A DNA stretch of 56,695 bases from Desulfovibrio legallii. Its GTDB lineage: Bacteria > Desulfobacterota > Desulfovibrionia > Desulfovibrionales > Desulfovibrionaceae. The notes below the pieces were generated by a model. That model was not told the DNA's origin, made no database searches, and worked only from the letters and a program-made list of their open reading frames with translations. Each line of letters begins with the position of its first letter. Position 1 is the first letter of the stretch. Shown one piece after another: positions 50,992-56,695 of this stretch. Both the position numbers and the translations under genes were made by a program. The DNA lies in contig NZ_FNBX01000019.1 of assembly GCF_900102485.1 (NCBI RefSeq), positions 1 through 56,695 of the forward strand, read 5' to 3'.

Positions 50992-51756
50992 CTAATCTCC
51001 GACAACGAAGGCGCTGGGGTAGAGGGCGCGGAAGGCGGCGAGTTTTTGCTGGGCGGTGAAGGTATCGGGCCAGGGGCCCACCTGGACGTTCCAAAGGCTG
51101 TTGCTGCCGTAGACCAGGCGGCCGCGGTGGCCGGCGCGGCTCAGGATTTCGATCAGGTTATCGGCGTTGGCGCGCTGGGCAAAGGCCCCCACCTGGACGT
51201 AGAAGCTGCCGGCGAGGTCGCCGTCCTCGCGCATGTGCTCCACGCCGCCCAGGCTCTGCACGCGGACGCGCCCGGTGCCGGGGCCGAGGATGTGCAGGCG
51301 GCTGGCGGCGGCGCGGGAGAGGTCTATGACTCTGTCACCCACGAAGGGGCCGCGGTCATTGATGCGCACGATGACGCTGCGGCCGTTGCCCAGGTGGGTG
51401 ACGCGCACCTGGGTGCCCAGGGGCAGGATTTTGTGGGCGGCGGTCATGGCGTATTGGTTGTAGCGTTCGCCGTTGGCGGTGGTGCGGCCGTGGAAGCCGG
51501 GGCCGTACCAGGAGGCCACGCCTTCTTCCACGAAGCCGTGGGCGGATTTGAGTGGATAGTAGGTTTTGCCGCGCACGGTATAGGGCTTGGTGCCGCGCAC
51601 GCCGCCTTTGCGCCAGGAGGAGCGTCCGCCGCAGGCGGTCAGCAGGGCGCAGCAGAGCAAGGCCAGCAGGATGCAGAGCGCGCAACGGCCAAGGGTCTGA
51701 CGGTGTGGGACGGCGCCGGGGGCGCTGGCGGGGGGCGGCGCGGGGCTCAGGAGCAC
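50992..51756 (-). CDS. rlpA: RlpA-family septal ring protein with SPOR domain
   Basis: A 254-residue lipoprotein. The GTG at 51756 has GGAGGG upstream and overlaps the preceding gene by ten bases. The signal ends in LLTAC (lipobox). The double-psi beta-barrel domain contains [17 protein letters not shown] and [18 protein letters not shown]; a SPOR domain (about 180-252) binds denuded glycan at the division site. Homologues are lytic transglycosylases. It sits near the PBP gene, in keeping with cell wall work. Confidence 0.88.
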   Translation of the reverse strand: MLLSPAPPPASAPGAVPHRQTLGRCALCILLALLCCALLTACGGRSSWRKGGVRGTKPYTVRGKTYYPLKSAHGFVEEGVASWYGPGFHGRTTANGERYNQYAMTAAHKILPLGTQVRVTHLGNGRSVIVRINDRGPFVGDRVIDLSRAAASRLHILGPGTGRVRVQSLGGVEHMREDGDLAGSFYVQVGAFAQRANADNLIEILSRAGHRGRLVYGSNSLWNVQVGPWPDTFTAQQKLAAFRALYPSAFVVGD

Positions 51757-52688
51757 GCGGGCCCCTCCAGGCCGCAGAGGCAGGGCAGGGGGGGCTGTTG
51801 GGCGCAGTCGGCGCACACGCCGGGGTCTTGCGCTTCTTCTGCCTGATGCAGGCGCTGGAGCAGGGCCTGGCCTTCCGGGCCCAGGCGGCCGTCGGCGCTG
51901 GCGCGGGCAAGCAGGGCCAGCGCCGGGGCGCGGCGGCCCGCTTCCAGAAAGTCCTGGGCGGCCAGGAGGTAGAGGCGCTCGCGGTTGCCCTGGCAGAGGG
52001 AATCCAGAAGCAGGGCGTAGCTTTGGCCGAAGGCCTGGGCCGCCAGGTCTTCCTCGCTGGCCAGCCAGCGGGCCAGGCGGGTGTTGCAGCGTTCCGCGGC
52101 CAGGTAGCGGGCCAGGAGGCGCAGGCCGTGGCTCAGCACATGCATGATGCGGGCCAGCTCGCGGGAGGAGCTTTCGGCGGTTTGGCCGCCCAGGCCTCGC
52201 AGGGGATTGTAGGTTGCGGCGCTGACGGCCATGTTGCGGGCAATCTGCACCAGACGGTTGGCGTAGTGCTGGCCCTGGAAGGCGTCTTCTTTGAGCTTGG
52301 CGCATTCATGGAAGGCGTAGCCCACGCACCAGTCGATAAGGGCTTCCAGGGCGCGCGGGTCGTCCGCGTCGCTGGGGGCGGCGTCAGCAAGGGCGTCAGC
52401 GGGGGCGTTCTGGGGGGCCGGCAGGGGCAGGGGCGGCACGTCCGCTTCGGCCATGTCTTCGGCGTGGAGGCTGTTGCGGAAGAGGTGGTGGGCGGTATCC
52501 TTAAGCCGCCAGAAAACGCCCTTGCGCATGGCCTCGCCCAGGAGGTCGCGCAGGGCGCTGTAGGAGACGGCCCCGTCCGCCTCGAAGCGGCGGCGCTGGT
52601 CGGCCAGAAGGTTGTAGACGGTGCAGTAGTCGCGCACCAGGTCGCGGACCAGAAAGTCCCGGTTGGCCACCAGCCAGCGTTCGTTCAC
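51747..52688 (-). CDS. Conserved-looking helical protein of unknown function, 313 aa
   Basis: I do not recognise this protein. It starts at a GTG (52688) that overlaps the previous stop (GTGA). It is mostly helical, with an Ala/Pro/Asp linker at about 88-110 and a cysteine-rich tail ([15 protein letters not shown]) that could bind a metal. Overlaps on both sides show that it is co-translated with the 89-aa protein and with rlpA. The pairing with a dsr locus is like that in D. vulgaris, as far as I recall. Confidence 0.7.
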   Translation of the reverse strand: MNERWLVANRDFLVRDLVRDYCTVYNLLADQRRRFEADGAVSYSALRDLLGEAMRKGVFWRLKDTAHHLFRNSLHAEDMAEADVPPLPLPAPQNAPADALADAAPSDADDPRALEALIDWCVGYAFHECAKLKEDAFQGQHYANRLVQIARNMAVSAATYNPLRGLGGQTAESSSRELARIMHVLSHGLRLLARYLAAERCNTRLARWLASEEDLAAQAFGQSYALLLDSLCQGNRERLYLLAAQDFLEAGRRAPALALLARASADGRLGPEGQALLQRLHQAEEAQDPGVCADCAQQPPLPCLCGLEGPACS

Positions 52689-52954
52689 GCTTCGGCCTCC
52701 TTGAGCAGGGCGCGGGCCACGGCCAGGTCGTAGAGGCGCAGGGGGTCGGCCCCGGTCTGGCGTTCCTGCTGGTAAAGGCGCGCGGCCTGGCGCACCACGG
52801 CCAGGCTGAGCCAGGGGTGGCGCTCCCAGACTTCGGGGTGGTCGGCCTGCCAGAGGCGGAATTCCACCTCGCCGTCGGGGCCGCGCCGCACATAGACGCG
52901 CGACGTGGCGTCGCCCGCCTGGGGATGGTAGTACAAACCGAGCTGGTCTCTCAT
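52685..52954 (-). CDS. Small protein of unknown function, 89 aa, divergent from dsrAB
   Basis: Starts MRDQLGLYYHPQAGDATSRV at 52954 with GAGG five bases upstream. It has an N-terminal beta-rich part (YVRRGPDGEVEFRLWQ) and a helical C-terminus. No known motif. It is the first gene of an operon with the 313-aa protein and rlpA and is transcribed away from dsrA across a 614-base shared region. The frame is open upstream to 53269, but that extension is without a ribosome binding site. Confidence 0.65.
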   Translation of the reverse strand: MRDQLGLYYHPQAGDATSRVYVRRGPDGEVEFRLWQADHPEVWERHPWLSLAVVRQAARLYQQERQTGADPLRLYDLAVARALLKEAEA

Positions 52955-53085
52955 GCGCGCCTCATTGCGGGCTTGGGTTACGGGCAGCCGCCGCAGAAGG
53001 GCCGCCTGCCGCCGGTCCGGCCTTTTGCGAACGTTACCAGTGTAAGCCCAACGGCGCTGTTTGCCAAGGGCTGCCGCTGCCGTTG

Positions 53086-53103
53086 TTGTGAAAAATAGCA
53101 CAA
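53086..53103. promoter_or_regulatory. CRP/FNR-family (HcpR-like) binding site upstream of dsrAB
   Basis: TTGTGA-AAAATA-GCACAA differs by one base from the TTGTGA-N6-TCACAA palindrome recognised by CRP/FNR-type regulators such as HcpR in sulfate reducers. It lies at the edge of the AT-rich island, about 465 bases before dsrA and 132 before the divergent gene. Confidence 0.55.
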
Positions 53104-53524
53104 TAATGCAAAAATTCATTGCCATTTTTATAAAAAAAGGGGAAAGCAAAAGATGTTGCTGGGGGCGATGCCGCGCCCCGCGGAATTTTGCAGGTTTTCG
53201 GGCGGACAAAGGCCGTATTTCACGGGCGTGGAGCGGCTTTTGCGCCCTTTGGGGCGCCCCGGTTGTCATCAGGGCAAAAATGACGTATACGGGGTTTTGA
53301 CCGCGTTGCGGCCCGATGGGGGCCGATGCCCGGAGCGCCTCTGGACGGCGCGCGCCTGCGGCGCACGTTTTTCATGGGCGGATGTATTCCGGCGGCAGAC
53401 CGAGGATGGCCCGAAGGCCGTTATGGCCTTGGGGCCCGGCACACCCCGGCCGGCCCGCCTTGTGGCCCGCCCCCCGGCTCGCTGCACCGGACCGCTGCGC
53501 CGGATCCCTGAGTCGACCGGCACG

Positions 53525-53540
53525 TCACGCTGCAGCGTGA
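53525..53540 (+). promoter_or_regulatory. 16-base perfect palindrome before dsrA
   Basis: TCACGCTGCAGCGTGA ends 28 bases before the dsrA start, just ahead of the unpaired ACAAACAAACC and the GGAGG site. It could be a leader structure or a protein site. Confidence 0.5.
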
Positions 53541-53568
53541 TACAAACAAACCATGTGGAGGTATGGCA

Positions 53569-54882
53569 ATGGCGAAACATGCAACCCCCCTGTTGGACCA
53601 GCTGGAAAGCGGCCCCTGGCCGAGCTTTGTGTCCGACATCAAACAGGAAGCGGCCAATCGGGCCAAAAATCCCAAGGGTCTGGACTACCAGATCCCTGCG
53701 GACTGCCCCGAAGACCTGCTGGGTGTGCTTGAGCTCTCCTACAACGAGAAGGAAACCCACTGGAAGCACGGCGGCATCGTGGGCGTGTTCGGTTACGGCG
53801 GCGGCGTTATCGGCCGGTACTGCGACCAGCCCCAGATGTTCCCCGGCGTGGCGCACTTCCACACCATGCGCGTGGCGCAGCCTTCGGGCAAGTACTACCA
53901 CAGCAAGTTCCTGCGCGATCTTTGCGACATCTGGGATCTGCGCGGCTCCGGTCTGACCAACATGCACGGCTCCACGGGCGACATCGTGCTGCTGGGCACC
54001 CAGACCCCTCAGCTTGAGGAAGTGTTCCACGAGCTGACCCACAAAATGCACGTGGACCTGGGCGGCTCCGGCTCCAACCTGCGCACGCCTGAAGCCTGCC
54101 TTGGCATGTCCCGCTGCGAATACGCCTGTTACAACACGCAGGACATGTGCTATCAGCTCACCATCGACTACCAGGATGAGCTGCACCGCCCCGCCTTCCC
54201 TTACAAGTTCAAGTTCAAGTTCGACGGCTGCCCCAACGGCTGCGTGTGCGCCATGGCGCGCTCCGACTTCGCCGTGGTGGGCACCTGGAAGGACGACATC
54301 AAAATCGACCAGGAAGCCGTTAAGGCTTATGTGGCTGGCGAGTTCTCCCCCAATGCCGGCGCCCACGCCGGGCGCGACTGGGGCAAGTTCGACATCCAGA
54401 AGGAAGTGGTCGACCTCTGCCCGAGCAAGTGCATGAAGTGGGACGGCTCCAAGCTCAGCATCAAGACCGCCGACTGCGTGCGCTGCATGCACTGCATCAA
54501 CACCATGCCCCGCGCCCTGCACATCGGCGACGAACGCGGCGCCAGCATCCTGGTGGGCGCCAAGGCCCCGGTGGTGGACGGCGCGCAGATGGGTTCGCTG
54601 CTGGTGCCCTTCATCTCCTGTGAAGCCCCGTACGATGACGTCAAAGAAGTCATCGAAAAGATCTGGGACTGGTGGATGGAAGAAGGCAAAAACCGCGAAC
54701 GTGTGGGCGAAACCATGAAGCGTCTCTCCTTCCAGAAGCTGCTGGAAGTGACCGACACCCCGGCCGCCGCCTATCATGTGAAAGAACCGCGCTCCAACCC
54801 GTACATCTTCTTCAAGGAAGAGGAAGTGCCCGGTGGCTGGAATCGCGACCTCGCCGCTTACCGCAAACGCCATCAACGCTAG
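53569..54882 (+). CDS. dsrA: Dissimilatory sulfite reductase alpha subunit
   Basis: A 437-residue protein starting MAKHATPLLDQLESGPW. The ATG at 53569 is eight bases after GGAGG and gives the usual Desulfovibrio length; an ATG at 53563 is too close to the ribosome binding site. Siroheme-coupled [4Fe-4S] ligands are Cys177, Cys183, Cys221 and Cys225 (CLGMSRCEYAC and CPNGC). A ferredoxin domain follows (CPSKCMKWDG and CVRCMHCINTMP). With DsrB it reduces sulfite, handing the sulfur to DsrC. No residue looks out of place. Confidence 0.98.
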   Translation: MAKHATPLLDQLESGPWPSFVSDIKQEAANRAKNPKGLDYQIPADCPEDLLGVLELSYNEKETHWKHGGIVGVFGYGGGVIGRYCDQPQMFPGVAHFHTMRVAQPSGKYYHSKFLRDLCDIWDLRGSGLTNMHGSTGDIVLLGTQTPQLEEVFHELTHKMHVDLGGSGSNLRTPEACLGMSRCEYACYNTQDMCYQLTIDYQDELHRPAFPYKFKFKFDGCPNGCVCAMARSDFAVVGTWKDDIKIDQEAVKAYVAGEFSPNAGAHAGRDWGKFDIQKEVVDLCPSKCMKWDGSKLSIKTADCVRCMHCINTMPRALHIGDERGASILVGAKAPVVDGAQMGSLLVPFISCEAPYDDVKEVIEKIWDWWMEEGKNRERVGETMKRLSFQKLLEVTDTPAAAYHVKEPRSNPYIFFKEEEVPGGWNRDLAAYRKRHQR

Positions 54883-54900
54883 TCAAAGGGGGAGAAGAAC

Positions 54901-56046
54901 ATGGCTTTTATTTCTTCCGGGTACAATCCCGACAAACCGATGGAAGGCCGCATTACCGACATCGGCCCCCACAAGTACGACGACTACTTCCCGCCGGTCA
55001 TCAAAAAGAACTTCGGCAAGTGGCTCTACCACGAAATCCTGGAGCCCGGCGTGCTCATGCATGTGGCCGAAGGCGGCGACAAGTGCTACACCGTCCGCGT
55101 GGGCGGCACCCGCACCATGTCCATCACCCACATCCGTGAGCTGTGCGACATCGCCGACAAGTACTGCGGCGGCTACCTGCGCTGGACCACCCGTAACAAC
55201 ATCGAATTCATGGTGGAAGACGAAGCTGCCATGAAAGCCCTGCGCGACGACCTGAACAGCCGCAAGTTCAACGGCGGCTCTTTCAAGTTCCCCGTGGGCG
55301 GCACGGGCGCGGGCATCAGCAACATGGTCCACACCCAGGGCTGGGTGCACTGTCACACCCCGGCCACCGACGCCTCCGGCCCGGTCAAGGCCGTGATGGA
55401 CACCGTGTTTGAAGACTTCAAGAGCATGCGCCTGCCCGCCCCTGTGCGCATCGCCCTGGCCTGCTGCATCAACATGTGCGGCGCGGTGCACTGCTCCGAC
55501 ATCGGCCTGGTGGGCATTCACCGCAAGCCCCCCATGGTGGACCACGAGTGGGCCGACCAGCTCTGCGAAATCCCGCTGGCCGTGGCCGCCTGCCCCACCG
55601 CCGCCGTGCGTCCCACCAAGGTGGAACACGACGGCAAGAAGGTGAACTCCATCGCCATTAAGGAAGACCGCTGCATGTACTGCGGCAACTGCTACACCAT
55701 GTGCCCGGCCCTGCCCATCTCCGATGGCGAGGGCGACGGCATCGCCATCATGGTGGGCGGCAAGGTCTCCAACCGCATCACCATGCCCAAGTTCTCCAAG
55801 GTGGTCGTGGGCTACATTCCCAACGAACCGCCCCGCTGGCCCACCCTGACCAAGACCGTGAAGCACATCGTCGAGGTCTACGCGGCCAACGCCAACAAGT
55901 ATGAGCGCCTGGGCGCCTGGGCCGAACGCATCGGCTGGGAGACCTTCTTCAAGCTCACCGGCCTGGAGTTCACCCACCACCTCATCGACGACTTCCGTGA
56001 CCCCGCCTACTACACCTGGCGGCAGAGCACGCAGTTCAAGTTCTAG
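54901..56046 (+). CDS. dsrB: Dissimilatory sulfite reductase beta subunit
   Basis: A 381-residue paralogue of DsrA that carries the catalytic siroheme. It starts [17 protein letters not shown] after GGGGAGAAG, 18 bases from dsrA. The siroheme-cluster cysteines lie in [10 protein letters not shown], and the ferredoxin insert is [11 protein letters not shown]. The two subunits form the alpha2-beta2 core of desulfoviridin in the cytoplasm. Confidence 0.98.
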   Translation: MAFISSGYNPDKPMEGRITDIGPHKYDDYFPPVIKKNFGKWLYHEILEPGVLMHVAEGGDKCYTVRVGGTRTMSITHIRELCDIADKYCGGYLRWTTRNNIEFMVEDEAAMKALRDDLNSRKFNGGSFKFPVGGTGAGISNMVHTQGWVHCHTPATDASGPVKAVMDTVFEDFKSMRLPAPVRIALACCINMCGAVHCSDIGLVGIHRKPPMVDHEWADQLCEIPLAVAACPTAAVRPTKVEHDGKKVNSIAIKEDRCMYCGNCYTMCPALPISDGEGDGIAIMVGGKVSNRITMPKFSKVVVGYIPNEPPRWPTLTKTVKHIVEVYAANANKYERLGAWAERIGWETFFKLTGLEFTHHLIDDFRDPAYYTWRQSTQFKF

Positions 56047-56101
56047 GCATTATCCCTCTAACCCCGGCGGCGCATCCGCGCCGCCGGGACAGGAGAACAC
56101 C

Positions 56102-56338
56102 ATGGCTGACGACAAAGACGTTGTTATTGACTTTCTGAAAAGCAAATCCGCAGCCAAGTCCAAGTTCTATTTCAAGGACTTTCTGGAACTTTTCCCGGGC
56201 AAAGGCCCCCGCGACGTCAAAAAAATCCTCACCAAGCTGGTGAACGAAGAGGTTCTGGAATTCTGGTCCTCCGGTTCCACCACCATGTACGGCCTCAAGG
56301 GCGCGGGCAAGCAGAGCCACGCCGAAGGCGAAGACTAG
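56102..56338 (+). CDS. dsrD: DsrD, activator of dissimilatory sulfite reductase
   Basis: A 78-residue winged-helix-like protein starting MADDKDVVIDFL, with AGGAG upstream and 55 bases after dsrB. The core VKKILTKLVNEEVLEFWS is the conserved wing region. Published work describes DsrD as an allosteric activator of DsrAB, not a DNA-binding regulator. The length equals the D. vulgaris protein. Confidence 0.97.
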   Translation: MADDKDVVIDFLKSKSAAKSKFYFKDFLELFPGKGPRDVKKILTKLVNEEVLEFWSSGSTTMYGLKGAGKQSHAEGED

Positions 56339-56376
56339 CAGGTTTTTCCCTGCGGGGACGCCCCAAACGCTCTCCC

Positions 56377-56488
56377 GGCCGTCAGGCGCAGCCCGGGTGC
56401 AGCAGAACCATGCTCGTGGGGAGCCCGGCGTTGCGCGCGGCCTTCCCGCAGGCGCGGCGGCTGTGCTGGTCGGGCTGGCCTGACGGCC
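56377..56488 (+). terminator. Long hairpin downstream of dsrD
   Basis: GGCCGTCAGGC (56377-56387) pairs with GCCTGACGGCC (56478-56488); CAGCCCG (56389-56395) pairs with CGGGCTG (56471-56477) with one bulged G. CAGC (56500 region excluded; 56400-56403) and GCTG (56465-56468) extend it. No T run follows, so a processed RNA or mRNA 3' end is as likely as a terminator. Confidence 0.5.
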
Positions 56489-56585
56489 CTGCCGATCCCG
56501 CTCGTAAGTGTACAAGCGATGCCGCAACGCAGGTTGTGGCATTTCTTGCTTTTGCGGGCAGCCTGCACGGGGTCTGCCCTGGCGA

Positions 56586-56677
56586 CTGCGTGAGCAGGCA
56601 CCCGCCGTGTAGGCGTAAGCGCAAATTATTTGCGCTGTTAAGCGCCGAAACGAGCGTGCCTTAAACTTTGAGAATGC
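56586..56677 (-). repeat. 92-bp repeat, copy 2 (inverted)
   Basis: The reverse complement of 42422-42513 with about a dozen differences. Its right border overlaps the hairpin ACTTTGAGAA / TTCTCAAAGT, a stronger form of the border hairpin of copy 1. Confidence 0.75.
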
Positions 56678-56695
56678 CTGTTCTCAAAGTTAATC

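Larger units (their letters stand above)
52955..53568. other. 614-base dsrA upstream region
   Basis: An AT-rich island (about 53083-53155) in otherwise GC-rich DNA probably holds divergent promoters. It contains a CRP/FNR-type palindrome. The next 410 bases are GC-rich with open frames but no supported gene, and would form a long dsrAB leader. A 16-base palindrome lies just before dsrA. Confidence 0.6.
56339..56695. other. Gap after dsrD with a long hairpin and a 92-bp repeat
   Basis: The last 357 bases have no supported gene. They hold a long imperfect hairpin (56377-56488), the 92-bp repeat copy 2 (56586-56677) and a perfect hairpin ACTTTGAGAA / TTCTCAAAGT around TGCCTG near the window end. 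Confidence 0.65.

Noticed and set aside
53563..53568. Upstream ATG as dsrA start
   Set aside because: It is one base from the GGAGG site; the ATG at 53569 has proper spacing and gives the standard protein length.
53153..53956. 267-codon plus-strand frame across the dsrA leader
   Set aside because: It runs out of frame into dsrA, has no family features and no ribosome binding site.

Overview
The window is a GC-rich chromosomal segment from a dissimilatory sulfate reducer, most likely a Desulfovibrio or close relative in the Desulfovibrionaceae. The case rests on dsrA-dsrB-dsrD at the right end (DsrA 437 aa, DsrB 381 aa, DsrD 78 aa, all usual lengths for the genus), an orange-protein (ORP) type operon of NifX-like proteins and ferredoxin-fused MinD ATPases, a ferredoxin-dependent 2-oxoacid oxidoreductase next to succinyl-CoA synthetase, and the gene order dnaA-dnaN-gyrB-gyrA-TPR protein, which also occurs at the chromosome start of Desulfovibrio vulgaris. 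No phage, transposase, rRNA, tRNA or CRISPR array is visible.

Layout. 1-5.0 kb: kor(DABC)-sucCD, the 2-oxoglutarate to succinate part of an incomplete TCA cycle. 5.2-8.9 kb: a small secreted NTF2-like protein, cysteine synthase, a small unknown protein and an M23 endopeptidase-like protein. 9.1-17.8 kb: dnaA, dnaN, gyrB, gyrA and a TPR lipoprotein. 17.8-26.6 kb: housekeeping run of purF, hisS, aspS, def, fmt, a DUF116 protein and an RsmB-like rRNA methyltransferase. 26.7-33.1 kb (minus strand): two glycosyltransferases, a DegT aminotransferase, CheW and a large hybrid histidine kinase with receiver and HPt domains. 33.3-34.2 kb: an EamA transporter. 34.5-37.6 kb (minus): the five-gene ORP operon. 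37.9-42.3 kb: a small membrane protein, hflK-hflC, a CI-type regulator with a degenerate S24 domain, and an MltB-like transglycosylase. 42.6-45.9 kb (minus): NFACT/RqcH-like protein, DksA and a PP-loop ATPase. 46.1-47.5 kb: a sigma-54 activator with a degenerate receiver. 48.2-53.0 kb (minus): PBP1A, RlpA and two unknown proteins. 53.6-56.3 kb: dsrABD.

The coding content is mostly ordinary. The more unusual material is intergenic. There are several families of repeats: a 177-bp element in two copies; hairpin-armed cassettes that enclose 25-bp and 23-bp tandem repeats and flank the PBP1A gene in opposite orientation, plus an apparently empty cassette elsewhere; a 92-bp element in inverted copies 14 kb apart; a 72-bp exact direct repeat at 100-bp period; and a GC-hairpin element in at least four promoter or leader regions. 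Two regulatory sites also stand out: a palindrome overlapping the -10 box of a good sigma-70 promoter ahead of the ORP operon, and a CRP/FNR-type half-conserved palindrome in the long AT-rich region upstream of dsrAB.

All calls come from reading the sequence and remembered family motifs; no database search was run. Start codons were chosen from ribosome binding sites, overlaps and family lengths.
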